This document shows positions 1-13,732 of a stretch of 64,000 bases of DNA, one piece after another; the stretch's first letter is position 1, and every line of letters begins with the position of its first letter. Source of the stretch: Apostichopus japonicus (Eukaryota > Echinodermata > Holothuroidea > Aspidochirotida > Stichopodidae); the NCBI RefSeq assembly GCF_037975245.1, contig NC_092574.1, forward strand, positions 5,634,713 to 5,698,712, given 5' to 3'. The notes under the pieces are model-generated. The model had not been told where the DNA came from. It did not search any database and saw only the letters and a list, made by a program, of their open reading frames with translations. The translations under genes were made by a program, and so were the position numbers.

Positions 1-1496
1 CCCCTTCACAATATTCAAACCATTCACTAACAGCATTCTAACTTCATAGTTAGTTCAATGATTCACAAATATAAACCAGATTCTAATGTTAAGGTCAAAG
101 GTCATGTACTTTTAACATAAACAAACCTCTTGTCCTTTACAAGGGATATATATATATATTACAATAACTTATCAATTCTTAATTCTCGTGCAGTGAAGTG
201 CTTTGTTCAATTTAAAGTGTGTGCTCGCCTCATCTAAATGCATTGAAAACCCAACCAAGGTTTGAGGTATGGTACCAAAAGTGAATTTAACATGTAAAAA
301 CCAAAACCAGAACTTTTTCCCATTAATAATAAGTACATATTTACACTGAAATGATGATAAACAACAACAAATTGAGTCAGTCGTCGCTTAACGTTTGGTC
401 AAGTCACGAAAGAGAGCATGTTCCCTTCCACATCGAGTGAACATTTTTTCTACAGTCGTCGAACTCGAAACGAAGACAAAAATCATATATGAAAGGTTAT
501 AATGAAAGACACTTTGAATTAAAAAAACACACAAAAGAAGAAGCAAAAATTCAATTAAAAATAAGAAATACCAACAGCTTAAAGATAAAAATTGGTTGAA
601 TTAATAACCAATGACAAGGCAAAGCATCAATTTAAATTTGATAAACAACCTTAAATGAAAACAAACTTGATTTCAGACTTCCTTTTATTTAGAAATGCTG
701 TACTTTTTATGAATGAAAGATATTGCTATCGGACATTATGAAGAAAAATTTTGTTTTTATACAATGATTTTTTGTTTTTGTTTCAAGTTAATTGTTTCAA
801 CTTTAAAGTTAATGGTTTCAACTTTGGACAGAACGGAACGGTGCAACCTAGTTTTACTAAGTACGCCAAACTAAGGCACAACGATAAATTAAATTACTAA
901 ATCTGGCAGAAGAAAGGTACAGTAATTCTCCGACTCTTCTTGAAAGTGTACCTTACATAACCCTCCTCCCCCACCTCTCTTGCCCCTCCCCATCTTTCTT
1001 GCCCCCCCCCTAAAAAAGGAGTACTAGCATAGTCAGTTAAGAATTACATATTTTCATAGTGACCCATATAGATTTACAAGACGAATCTGTCCAACAGCTT
1101 TCAACAGAAACAAAGAATTGTAATGGATGAAGGTGCGCTTAAAAATGGCAAGGTTAAAGTGGATGATAAATAAAGCCTATTTCTAAAGTACCTCTACATA
1201 CACGCTACATTTCTCTGTGTGTCTTGCTTAGATATTACAGAAAAAGGAAATCATGGCAAAAGATATGCAAGTATTCTTTGTTTTAGAAAGATATATATAT
1301 TAATAAAATAGGTATGAGGGGGAGGTGGGAGAGGTGGAAATGGGATACTTACCTCTCCGCTTCTGGCAGATTGCCACATTTGGCTGTATTTATCTATTGG
1401 TTAATACTGCCTGTAAATTATTTAGCTTCAATATTCCAATCAAATCCACATACAACTCTAGCAGCATCATTGCACAAATACAGTGACATACATACA

Positions 1497-2085
1497 TATG
1501 ATATTTGGACTGTGTCACATACACACATGTGATAGTTGGACTGTGTCACATACACATATGTGACGTTTGGACTGTGTCACATACACACATGTGATAGTTG
1601 GACTGTGTTACATAAACACATGTGATAGTTGGACTGTGTAACATACATACACATGATATTTGGACTGTGGCACATACACACACATGATATTTGGACTGTG
1701 TCACATACACACATGTGAGTTGGACTGTGTTACATACACACATTGAATAGTTGGACTGTGTTACATAAACACATGTGATAGTTGGACTGTGTTACATAAA
1801 CACATGTGATAGTTGGACTGTGTAACATACACACACATGATATTTGGACTGTGACACATACACACATGTGATAGTTGGACTGTGTCACATACACACATGT
1901 GATAGTTGGACTTTGTTACATACACACATGTGATAGTTGAACTGTGTTACATAAACACATGTGATAGTGTGACTGTGTTACATACACATGTGAAAGTTGG
2001 ACTGTTACATGCACACATTCAACAGTTGGACTTTTACATAAACAACTGTGATAGTTGAACTGTGTTACATACACACATATTCTGC
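1497..2085. repeat. Minisatellite, about 31-bp unit, about 18 copies
   Basis: The unit is close to GTTGGACTGTGTTACATACA followed by CACATGTGATA. Units vary by a few bases, and the CACATGTG core is self-complementary. Open frames over it are a by-product of the repeat. Flanking 1-1496 and 2086-3500 show nothing but AT-rich DNA and homopolymers. Confidence 0.9.
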
Positions 2086-3506
2086 AAGCTCCAAATTTAC
2101 CCCCTCAACAATTGTTCAGCAACATAAAAGAAACTTACATGTGACCATCTGGTTTGAATAACATACAAAGTAACCTAAATGTGAGATAGATCACACTAAA
2201 CAGGAATGTAAGGACAAGTATGTCCACAAAAGATTCCAACTTTGGCAAAAAAACAAAAAACAGGGTGAAAAAGTATGATGAAATCTTTGGCAATTGTTAG
2301 AGTTAACAAATTAGTACAAAGTGCAGTCAACTGAAATTTTATCTGAAATAATGCAGTTGTTTCAGTACCGAAAAACAAAAGTCAAATTGACAAAGAATAT
2401 GAACCTCTTTCCACTCACAATTACATACAGTTAAAACTGAAATGGAATGTCCTTGGACACAAAACTACATTTCATGAAACACAATACATTCTTTAAAAGA
2501 GATATAAAAAACTACATAGTATTAAATAGATATGCAGTTTAGTTAAACGTTCTTACAGGCACGGCTTACTTTAACTTCCTTCTCATTGAAATGGATCTTG
2601 TTCTTTCAAAGAGATATATCAAACTTTTAACTTCTTACACACAAAAAAATTGCTCTTTTAGCAATCTAGAATAATATTTCATTTAAATCTCCACCTCCCA
2701 TTTTTAAACAATCAAAATTAAGAAAACAAACTTGTTCTAATGTCTTCTACTTTTCACAGAATACTGGACAAGCAATAAATATGAGTTTGTGCGTTCAAAT
2801 AAAAAGTGTTTTTGTTTCTTTCGTTTTTGATCATTTTATTTATTGGTTATTGTTCTGTTTTTTTTTGGGGGGGGGGGGTTATTTTAAAGATGTTAAAATT
2901 CTCTTAAAGTCAGCAAACAATAGGTATGTCTCTGCCTTGTATGTTATTCATTTCCTTTTTTTTTTTTTATTTATTTATTGTTTAATGTTTTTAAAAATCT
3001 CGAAGCAGCACACAGTAGCTTTCATGTTATCCCTATTTAGTATGGTTTTAAATTCTTAAACTGAATAACACAAACCCAACTATTACAAAGACAGACCCTA
3101 CCACAATGAAAGTATATCCTAGTCTCCTAGCGTCTACAACTAGACCTGATATGATTTAAACTATAAACCTCTTCCTCACTATCAAGATGTTCAATAACAG
3201 ACTCGTTCCAGAAAATGAATTTAGGAAAAAGAAAAAAAACTTGAAACAAAAGAATTAAATTAACGAAACAGAAATCACCTTCTTAGATTTGAGTAAAGAT
3301 CGGAGATTTACAATGGAATGTCTTCCTGGGATGCGAACATGAGAGTAACATACAATTGATGCGAGTGGTACATAATAATGATATCCCCAAATGACTATAG
3401 GGGCAAAACTAAACTAATTGTTGACAACATTCAGATAAGTACCTTCACTCACATCCCTTTAACTATCTCTGTGAGATTTTAAATTTTACAACTTCATTCG
3501 TAAATT

Positions 3507-3512
3507 TTTATT
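3507..3512 (-). terminator. Candidate poly(A) signal of the TBC gene
   Basis: AATAAA on the minus strand about 435 nt past the inferred stop codon at 3947-3949. It would give a short 3' UTR. AATAAA hexamers are common in DNA this AT-rich, so the assignment rests on position only. Confidence 0.35.
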
Positions 3513-3946
3513 TTGAAGAATGGGTGAGTGTAGTGTGCTGACTAAGTGGCCAATATCGCCAAAAGTATTAGTTTTAAATTTCTTATCTGTGAAACCTTCT
3601 TACACATTTAAATATTCGAGACGTACTTGAAAAGTTAATTTCCTGCCCTGGAACCGGGGTGAGTTGTAAGATACTAATAGGTAGACCACTCTGTTCCTTT
3701 TTCGTTTTACAGATAACGGTTGAAAGATTGGGAAACAAATAATGGAGATGTATTGGTGTGTGAAAGGTTTTACAATTTAGCAGATAGTTTGAAGACAAAA
3801 GGTTTGCTTTTACACATTTACAGCAAAATCAGAAAGCAACAGTTTCAAGAATAAAAACAGAAAAGAGCCTCATCTCCATTAAATCAAGGTCCAAAGAGTG
3901 GCACAAGTATAAAAGGTATTTAACTGGTGAAGAGTTTGCAGCTAAG

Positions 3947-6900
3947 TCAGCTGTCTGAAACAAACATATAGCTTATCGAGGATGACAATTCCGCTAGCTA
4001 GTTCATACGTGCCTGTTTACCATTTCAAAAGCTGCTTAATGTAACTGACTTGCAACAGAGTGACTCGCTTGTAGTAAAAGTACTGAAGTGGAAAAGAGTT
4101 TGAAGCTAGTTGGTTGTTTCAACCAGATAGCTCGCTTGTTAAAGTTGACCAATATCTTGAAGCTAGCTAGTTCAGTAGTACATGCCTGCTCTCACTCGAC
4201 CATCTCAAAGCTGTTGGAAATGACGGACTTACGGCAATACTCCCGCACGAGCCCTTCGGCTTGGGTGAGAACTTGTTTGAGGTCCAGTTTGTGAGTTAAT
4301 CTGTGGGACAAACAAAATTGAGATTGAACAAACAAACAAACAAAAAACTTGGAAATATCACAATCAAGTGGAAAAGTTAATTAATAGTTGACCATGCTGA
4401 CTTTATGATAAGTACCGCTTGATATGTTTTGCAATATAGTTACAACACCATTCGGATGATTATTAGCTGTAAAATCTATCTTTTAATGAATTTTCTGGAT
4501 GGATAGAACGACAATGGACTCACCCGTTAATAAATTGGAATACTGACGCTGAATCATTGCACTTCTTAATGTCCTCCCTATGGTGGTGCAGGATGGCCAC
4601 ACATATAAATAACTCAAATGTAAATTCGGTATTGATATCCGCCACGGCTAATCTCTGTCGGCCACCTATCAGACGAAGAAAGAAAGCGAATCATGAGAAC
4701 CTCCGGTAATATATCCATGTAGCCACTGGTTACTGTAACCACTGGTTACTGTAACCATTGGTTAACCAGAAAAGCCAGTGGGCTTATTGTGATTCCTTGC
4801 CAATTGAGATTATAATCCCAAGCTTTCGTCATTGTTGATTAAATTGATCAGAGTTCTTTCACTGACTGTGGACCTACCAACTAAATATGTTCACTTACCA
4901 TGTTTACAAGCTACTTTTAGCAAAAATCACTTTAAGCCCTGCCCCCTAATAAATGTGCATGATGTCACATTGAACATACATTATCTGGTACCGGCTATCT
5001 ACCAACACCTTCACACAAAGTATGATTCAATTCTGAAAATGTTTACATTTGACCCTGTGACCACATTAATATTCTCGAGATGAGCACCAAAATCAATAGG
5101 GCTCTTCTACTCACTATGGCGCATATATGTATCAAGTACGACTTCAATCCAACTTGTCGTTGTTCAGTTACCGTTTTACAAGCTATTTTAGTGAAAATAA
5201 ACTTAAGCCCCACCCCCAAATAAATATGCATAATATCAACTTGAACATATATTACCATGTACCCACTATCTACCAACACATTAATACCAAGTATGAATAA
5301 ATTCTGACTTCGATTGTGGAGTTATTTCAACCCGTGACCTCATTATTATTCATGAGATGAGCAACAAAATCAATATGGTTCTTCTACTAAGTATGGTGCA
5401 TCTATGTACCAAGTATGACTTAAATCCAATAAGCCGTTGTTGAGTTATCGTGTTTACGAGCCAAGGGCGTCACATACACACACACACGCAATCACAATCG
5501 CATAGATTCCTTGAGCCTTCGGGCAAGGAATAAAAAATGCCAGCAGTTTTACTTGAAAAGGTTTATATGACCACCGACGCAAATCACGAGTAGCTTGCAG
5601 AAATAGAGAAGCAAATATAGTAGGAAGTTTCACTTTGTGAATGCAAGCAAAACATTACTTAACAGAAACAAAGGAAGCCACTTGTATTGCCAATTGAATT
5701 GATACACACTTGAACTGACTAAATGGGGTCAAACTTTATTCGCCTTGTTCGTCGTCTATACTTTCAATATCACAAAACACCTAATATCATACTGCATCAC
5801 AGGTATTTAACGTAAAAGACATATACGAATATCCCCAGCTGTTTGAATGTCCACTGACAATTTGTTAACACACAATTCAATTTCCTTTATAAAACAACTG
5901 TAGGATTACAGGAGAAAGTTAAAAATTTTCCAACAAAGTGTCTACGGTTGGTCTAATCCCTCCTGGGTTATGTTAATGAGTTCTCATAAAGATTCATGGT
6001 TCAGTGTTACTGTGCATAAATTTCATATCCCACACAAAGCAGGATGCAGGCAACCAATATCAGAAGGTTGTCATATCTGTGACAAAAATTCCCGCTAGAC
6101 GAGAAGAAAATATCACTCCTCATAAGTAATTCTGTTACATTATTGTCAATTCCACTCGTTTCTTTGGAGAAACGAACCTCCTCAAAAACAATGTTAGCAG
6201 CCTACTCAAAGCATTTGAGTTTAATTTGCGGAAGTAATGCCCTCCTATGTGGTCAATCTTTATAACCCACATGACAATCTTCCATTAATAAAATTACTAA
6301 ACTTTCCAAATGGTATCTATTATCTAAATTTAGAAGATTCTAATCAATATTTCTGCATAATTTCCACCCCACATCTTCCCCTTCACTCACTCACCCGCCC
6401 CCCTCCCCGTCCCCCAATCCACCTCCCCACTGCACCAACATATCACTAAAGTCACATAAAATATTGCATCTTATCTCTGTTTAAGTCATCACCTTCTCGC
6501 AGAAAGTCCTTTGCTCTCTCCACTTCTCGGAGCCTTTCGGCTTCATCTGAAGTCAGTTCCAGATGTTGGCTGCTGATAATTTCAAAAAGCTCTATACATT
6601 CCTCAAACACAAATTCTCTTTTGAAACTCAACAAAAGCCATCTGAAAGAAGAGACCAGCAAAAGGCTATGTGAAGATATAAATTAAATTATGTTTGAATT
6701 ATTATCGATCACTAAAAAAAAAAAGATCAATAAAATCATTCCTCTCACTCTAAACAATATATATATATTTTGGAGCCCTTTAAGTGAAAATAATTTTGTC
6801 TGCTCAAACTAGGTAACCTTCTTCACGATGAAAAAAAAATTCAATGCATTACTTCAGACCTACAATGGTACATTTTTATTGCATATATTTATCCTGAATT

Positions 6901-9900
6901 GTATCATTAGAGTGCAAAAAACTAGATATAAATCAAAAGAAAGAAGCAGTTTGTTCTAAATGTGGAAAAATGTCTTTTCTGTTTCAACTTCCATTAAATT
7001 CACATCATGATTTTTTTTTCACACATCTAGAAAAGCATTCACATTTGTGAGGTTGTTACAATGGATGTCTTATTACGTAGTTTAATTGTTTCCTCTGAAT
7101 GGAGTGGTAAAGTAGTTTGAAAAAAATTATTCTGAGAAAATTCACTGACTTGCTAATGTTTACTTTAATAATAAACACAAGTGTCGTTTTAATGTGAAAA
7201 GGTCTGTTTATAGTTAAATGTCTCTCTAAAATAATATCAAGGAATTGTATAATTTTGAAAGCCATCTATTGTAGTTGGTGATTTAAGGGATATCACCCAT
7301 GTCATGTGGTACAAATGAAAAGTAAAATAAGATAAGGAAATAGTACAAACTATAAGCCAAGCACAGACATTAAATCCAAACAGTTTCCATAGTAACACAC
7401 TAAATTCTGTTCTTAAGCTTTTACTGTGTCCACCCTACCTGTGACAGAACATCAAATCCCCAACATCACAGATTGCAAGATGTTGAGAAAGAAATGGATC
7501 AATTTCTTGAAGGAGCTTCTGAACTGATTCTAGAGGAAAAAAGAATATATTGATTCCAAACAGAGTTGTGCAAATACCAAACTTGATAAACATGATGTTA
7601 ACATTCTGTCCATTTAGTTCATAACTATATTTCCCACTGCCCATCAGTTCTCCCTTGCCCAGCATTCCCTCACCTCCCTTTTTCCATCCCATCTCATTCT
7701 CGCTTCTCATCTTCATCAGCCTACCTCCAATTCCTTCCCAAACATGACACTTCCTGATCTGAAATCAATGCCATCATCAAGTCATGTATTAACATGAAAT
7801 TCATCAAAATAATAATCATAATAATCATAATAATATGCAACTTATATAGCGCAATATGCAAAGGCTTGAAAGCGCTTTATAAAACATAATACGTAAAAAC
7901 AAAGTCGTAAAACATAAATACAAAACCAATACACCTAACGAAGATAAAATTACACGATGTGTAAAGTAGAGGAAATGTTAAAAATACAGTGTAGAACTAC
8001 ATCAAATATGTGAAAAACTACTAAAATAACTATATAACTATTTTACACTATACAGAATCAATAATAGCATGAAAAAAAACATAGCAAATATATATTGCAC
8101 AACTATTGCAATGGAATTCAGTTATGTAAAATGGTGACACTAAAACAGCCATAAAATGAAAGATGTATTTATGTGTCATAGAAATGCAGCCGCAAAACAT
8201 CTCAAGGAAGGACATAAATTACCCAAAAGCACTGAAAACAATGATTTAATTGATTTGTCATAAACTTGTGACGTCATTAGCCAAGTGTTTGAAATAACAA
8301 ACGGAAATGATGTTGTTTTCATATTATGTTATATCTGATACAAAGAAAATATACAAAAACCTTTCCATCCATTGGGATGCAGAACAAAACAAATTGGGTA
8401 AAAATTATGTCAAATATATTTGCTACCATCTAAAATGCCCAAACGTTCAATATAATCTCTTTCACCCTTACCTAGTTTCTTCAGCATGCCATGTTCTAAG
8501 AATTCGTTGGTTATTTTCTCCAAGTAGTTGGTGAAGCACCAATAGGCTTCCACTTCGTTGTTTAACACCACTAGAAAGCGGCTCAGAATGTCATTCATTC
8601 CTTGTGCATAGGTCACGTCTGGTTATCGAAAGATCAAACGGATATTTTTATGAGACCGTTAAAATTTAACTTTCCACCAGTTACAAGATCAGACCTTAAT
8701 CCAGGAAATGTTTCATTTCCCAAAGACTAATAATCTTCCCACAATACTCACTGTTGTTTTGTTTTGATTGCACAAAATGTAATACAACTAGTGTTTTCTT
8801 CTGTATGAACAATACAACCTATTTCCTTTCAACTGAGATTGGTGCAATTAGCTGCAAATATATGAAATCAATAAACAACAACTACTTCAGTCAGCAGCTA
8901 GATATGTAATCTAGGCTCTGTGTTGACAGATCTACTAGGATAGCTTATAAGACTAGACTAAGCATTAATATTAGTATTGCCCGTAAGTTGTGGCACTACC
9001 CTGTCCAATAATGACATACTTTTGTTAAACTAATTGCATGCTGGGATATGTTTCCCAGCAATAACAATAGCTTCTTTGAACAAAATTACAAACCAAACAC
9101 ATCGTCATTGAGAAATTTACTTAAGGTTAGTTTATGATATATACCAAAGTCAGTTTCCGATATTTACTCAGGTCAGTTTCCGAGGTGGGGGGGGGGGGTT
9201 TGGTTGGTCCGCCCCAGGTACCAGTCAGAGGGGGGGAGGTTCCATGCCACATTCCCCAAACAATTTTCCCTATTCTTGTAAATCATTGTGTAATCAGTTC
9301 ATAGCTTTGCCAAAAGATAGCACCATTATGCATCTACAGGAGAGCCACCTTACATGAACAAATTTTTCTCAAAGGGGAGTGGAACCCTCCCCCAGGACGG
9401 CATCCCCTGCACGGGGTGAAAAAGGAAGGACCCGCCCCTGGTGCAAACTATTCTCAGTGTGCCCACTGACCCTACCCTTCCCTATTTGAACCATTACCAG
9501 TGCTTGATTAAGAGCTGGATACTGATTTATATGCAAATTAAGATGACAACAAAGAAACTTGTGGCTAAGGAGGTCGGCTTACCTGGATGGAAGACAGCAA
9601 ATGTCACCAGTATATCTCTCAGTTTCTCCAGGTTTTGGTTATTTTTACCACTGCAAAAAAAAAGACAGCACTTAATGAATACTTTATATCCGGTCTGGCA
9701 TTACTGTGCAAACTTTAAAACTATATCATAAACCTCCATGTTTGTAGTTATGTCATCATCGGTCCTAAGTGCGGCATTTTGTTTGAAGACCAAAAGAAAT
9801 GACCATATATCTTCCACTAAAAATTGATCGAAAATTGCAAGAGTACTATTTTGGACGTTCTGTTCCTTCAAATCAGTCTCAAAGATTGATGAGTATCTAC

Positions 9901-12460
9901 TTAGAATGAGACAGACAAACAGGTGGTTCCTCTCAAGCTTCCTCGGAAACCTGCGTAAATTTGGCGGTGATATTTCTAAAATCGTCAGCATATCCTTCCA
10001 TCATCTCATGTCACTAGTTAACCAGTGTCATCCCTTTGGACACTTACTTGCTCTTTTGAAGAACAGCAAGTGGGAACTTAAAAATGACCTTAAGTTTACT
10101 TATTCCTGGGAAAATAACTTTAGCCACGATTGGCCGATACTAACCAATAGCTGACCGTGAGGCAATGCAGACTTCAATATACCGAATCATTTCCGAGCAA
10201 TGTCTGAAACAAAAATCTCTCTTAATCGTGGATAAGGAGCCGACAATCAAATCTTACCTAAAGAACGGCAAATCTCTATCCGTACGAGGGACATCTTTGT
10301 CAATTATTCTTAGAGTCTTCTTTAGACCCTTTAAGTTCTCCTCTATTGGTTGTCTGTTGGCATATATCTGTCCCAAGAAAAAAGGAAAAATTCAGAGAAA
10401 GAAAATAAGGGATTGGACATGAGACTACTTTAAAATGTTGTCGCATGATGAAGAAACAATCAGTATACACCACTGGTAGCAACCGATGGTCTTGTTTTTA
10501 TTTTTAAAACAGCAAATGCCTTTCAACACCTCACTTCAGAAGCACTAGATGAAAACTTATTTGTTTGAAGGATGATTGTTACCATGTACATGTACACAAT
10601 CTTCATCCATGCTTAGATTAATCTATTCTTCCTTACATTATTAATCATTTCTAATTGTAACATTACATTCTATTCTTCCCTGTCTATCTTACTATTAACT
10701 TCTTGCTGCTTAGTTGAGCACTAAGCAACAAGTGATTAAACACAATGGAAACAGTTTTATGTGCAAAATGAGGATGCCAAAAGAGCTGCAGAAAGCAAAA
10801 AAACAAATCAAATACCTTGGCTTGAATTTCAAAAAACTTGAATCTATGAAGGTCGTCGTGTAAGTTATTGGGAAGAGAGAGATCTTCTCCGAGCTTCACT
10901 ACCGTTGAAATGTGTTCTGTGAGTTCTAGGCAGCCTGTCACAAATGAGCAAAGTAAACATTTTTGAAGTACTCAAAAAAAACAAAAAACAAAACCTTCAT
11001 ACTGTTTTGTCTTGCTTCAAGAGAACTCCTTTACATTAAAATTACCAAGAGTAAAATCCACTCATTATTTTAAAGCCAATCAAATTTTACTTGTCGTAAA
11101 AACTCTTCAAATCTTAAACTGTCTAGACAGAAAATTATCAACTACTGTGTATTGCTTCATTGACTGTTACATACAGCTTTCAAGAGCCTCTACTAGTTGC
11201 TGGTACAATTTCAGACTTTGCATGGGATTTTTGTCAAAGTCTTACTCTGAAAGATTTTCTGCTGAAATCTCAATGTGAAACACATGTAGATTGATATATT
11301 TTGGATCTATTACAGTTGCTTGTTTGGAGAGCGAAGGTGGGGGGGGGGTGTTAAGGGGGGCCAGGTTTAACTGTAAACTATAGCAATTTGTCATTAGAAC
11401 TTCAACATTTCAATTCATAGATTACCATTCTGAGATGGGCTGTGTATCTGTTTTGTAGTATTTGGGGAAGGCTGTTTCATTTCCTCTTCTTGCTCTCTCT
11501 CCTCTGACCAGGAACCCAGGACGGATTTCCACCTGGCCTTCAAAGCTTCATATCTGTAGTGGAACTCCACATCTGATGCCTCCCTCTCCCTGTAATGAAA
11601 AAACGATGAAATTTATGAGTAAAATTTGGCCAGTGTCAGGAAGATCCCCTGTGAGAACAATTAAGGAGGCATAAGTGGGACATCATCTTTGACATAGCCA
11701 TGTCTTGAATTAAGAAATACCATAAGAATCTATCAAGGGACACTTGTAAGATATTATTGACAATTTTGACTGCTAAATATTGTTATTTACCGTTTGGTAG
11801 ACTGAAATGGATAGTACCCATAAAGAAATTTCCATGCTTCTTTCCGAACTTCTGGAGAGACTCCACCTGCAATGTGAGCAATGGGAGGGATAAATTTACA
11901 CAATGGAATAAATTACCATGACTCATGAGTGTATTAAAGGAGAGTTCATAACCAGGTAGGCCTATGTCCAATATCTATTGTACATAGCCTTATTGACATA
12001 CACCAGTTGAAAATTTGAGAAATATGTTGGAGCAGATGTTCTGCCTTAATTGACAAACCTATCAATAAATGTTAATACTAGAATACACATGGTGCTTGGT
12101 GCTGCTAGTAGTAGTACGCCTAGGCTAAGTTAGGATATCAAGTTAGTATACAAAGTGTGATGTTTACAAGCAAGTGTTGCAGAACATTGACTTGTTAGGA
12201 TACATAGGTCTACGCTTAAGACAATGTTTGTGCTTGTAGGCTAGAAAAACATGATTGTTACCTCTAAATACGGACTTTCGAAAACATTGTTCATCGGCAA
12301 TTCTACCATCTTGATCGAAGAACTTTTCAAACTGGGCCCTGTCAATAGGGGACTCACGAAAGTCTTCCTCCTCCACAATGGTGTTCCAATGCAAAGCGTA
12401 TGGCAGTAATTGTTCAAAGGATGGATCAAAACTGCAAGCCCTGGAAAACTCTTTTGCCAT
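3947..12460 (-). CDS. TBC-domain Rab GTPase-activating protein, TBC1D15/16/17/25 (Gyp7)-like, 12 coding exons, 440 aa
   Basis: Stimulates GTP hydrolysis by a Rab GTPase (family knowledge), probably on vesicle membranes. Exons read on the minus strand: 12460-12262, 11866-11791, 11589-11426, 10934-10816, 10367-10258, 9650-9583, 8618-8472, 7529-7439, 6641-6493, 4647-4524, 4300-4233, 3954-3947. All introns are GT-AG and the sum is 1323 nt, 441 codons with stop. The TBC domain starts near residue 64 (FRGGVSPEVRKEAWKFL). The arginine finger IDKDVPR (residues 208-214) and glutamine finger YAQ (249-251) are intact, followed by MFCHRWLLLSFKREF. The start ATG at 12460 follows an in-frame TGA. Exons 1-8 and most of exon 9 are secure. 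Exon 10 (LFICVAIL) and exon 11 match the C-terminal helices of TBC1D16/25. The exon 9 donor (GTGATG) and the 8-nt last exon are inferred. It lacks the long N-terminal region of human TBC1D15/17 and the PB1-like region of TBC1D25, so I give no symbol. Confidence 0.88.
4895..5500. repeat. Two diverged tandem copies of a dispersed repeat, period about 270 bp, ending in (CA)n
   Basis: Copy 1 (about 4895-5165) and copy 2 (about 5166-5475) share AAGCCC(T/C)(G/A)CCCCC, AACATA(C/T)ATTA, TCTACCAACAC and TGAGATGAGCA blocks in the same order. The pair ends GGGCGTCACATACACACACA. No gene is in this stretch; it lies in a TBC intron. Confidence 0.6.
7797..7885 (-). mobile_element. CR1/L2-type LINE or SINE 3' tail
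   Basis: On the minus strand it reads TTTATAAAGCGCTTTC, then GCGCTATATAAG, ending in (ATTATG)n/(ATT)n. That is the same tail type as the LINE fragment at 21110-21734. No body is recognisable. It lies in an intron of the TBC gene. Confidence 0.55.
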
Positions 12461-12832
12461 TTGCTTCACGACCAAATCGTTTAGCCTACTTCACTTTATC
12501 GACAATGTTCTTCTTCTGTATCACCAAATTCATTATACCATGCCGTTCAACAACTTACACGTAACAATCTCTTTTCGTTCCAACTTAATCTTGTGATACT
12601 GGTAGTTTATCACGCTACCTCCGCACACTAACTACTGTTTTGCGGATTTGTAAGTTGACATCATAAAGTACGGTCCTTATGCAGCAGCAGTGCTTTAGTA
12701 TGTGAATACACTGTGTACGTAAGCTGTACCTCACGAAAAATGTCAAGTCCCACATACTCATTTGTCAACATCAACAAATGTGTAGTGTGCGTATACGCTG
12801 CCACATGACAAGGATACGGTATCGAAACAGTA

Positions 12833-12840
12833 TGACGTCA
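12833..12840. promoter_or_regulatory. Perfect CRE/ATF octamer TGACGTCA upstream of the TBC gene
   Basis: The palindromic CRE core lies 373 bp upstream of the TBC start codon, in the interval shared with the divergent SCLT1 gene. CREB/ATF-family factors bind this octamer in animals. A second TGACGTCA is at 8268-8275 inside a TBC intron. No TATA box or CpG-rich stretch was recognised nearby, so promoter function is an inference. Confidence 0.3.
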
Positions 12841-13246
12841 TCTTGCGGGACGCAAGAAACGGGATGTTTCCCGTCAAATCAACGATTTTATGGGCAACAA
12901 GCTCAATGAATAAACACAGCAAAGCGGAACTTGGGGACAAACCAACGGACTTTTCACAAACATAGCCTAAACGTTGTTTGGAATATGGCTTACTAATTTA
13001 TTAATTCCCACACTCCGTCCTAGTCCATGGATTCGATGATGGCTCAATGCGTCAGTATATTCTGTTTTTACCTTCATGGTATAACGGAAAGTTGACTACT
13101 CGAGTCCTGGGGGCTCGATCGAGAGCCATATCGGGGCCCTAGGATAATATGCTATCAGACCCCTCTGTTGAGGTCTTCACTTTTTTCTTTTTTAAGTGTA
13201 AGCAGTGTCTTAGCAAGAATCAAAGGAGCACTAGGGCCCGTTGTAG

Positions 13247-13279
13247 CATGGAGGTAAAAACACAGTTTTTACCTCCATG
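13247..13279. mobile_element. 33-bp perfect palindrome with 7-bp flanking direct repeats (micro-foldback insertion)
   Basis: Arms CATGGAGGTAAAAAC and GTTTTTACCTCCATG surround an ACA loop. GTTGTAG occurs directly on both sides (13240-13246, 13280-13286), as a target-site duplication would. A related imperfect palindrome (CATGGAGG...CCTCCGTG) is at 44883-44907. Confidence 0.6.
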
Positions 13280-13732
13280 GTTGTAGTAACAGAGATTACA
13301 GTTGGCCATTACTTGACTGGGCTTCATTGAGGACGTGAACAATTTTGGATATTTGGTAACAATGTAACGCCATGATCTGGCACTCTTAATTAAGCTTTAT
13401 AAACCGAGGACAGGATTCCGTTGAATTCCTTTCTTTTCCTTCTTCCTGTTTTTCAATATTTAATGACACCTACTTTTCAATCTATTCTTACACGTCCTGT
13501 TAATCCCCTCAGGATTCAGTTACCCCAAGTATGTGCTTTCCTTTCTTTCGCAGTTTCACTTCCTTTTTAATATTATAGATACGTCATTGTTTATTGTGTA
13601 GTATTAAATTTCATGAGCACTTGACAAAAGACTAACACATTAGAGCTATCATGTACCATGACAATGCCGATCAGGAGGCCGTATCCATTGCATACGTACA
13701 ATTAAATACAGTAGGCCTATACGTGTGTTTAG

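Noticed and set aside
9190-9440. Complete hAT MITE with a CAGGGGCGGGTCC end
   Set aside because: Only the right-hand GGACCCGCCCCTG end is convincing. No matching left terminus or target-site duplication could be fixed.
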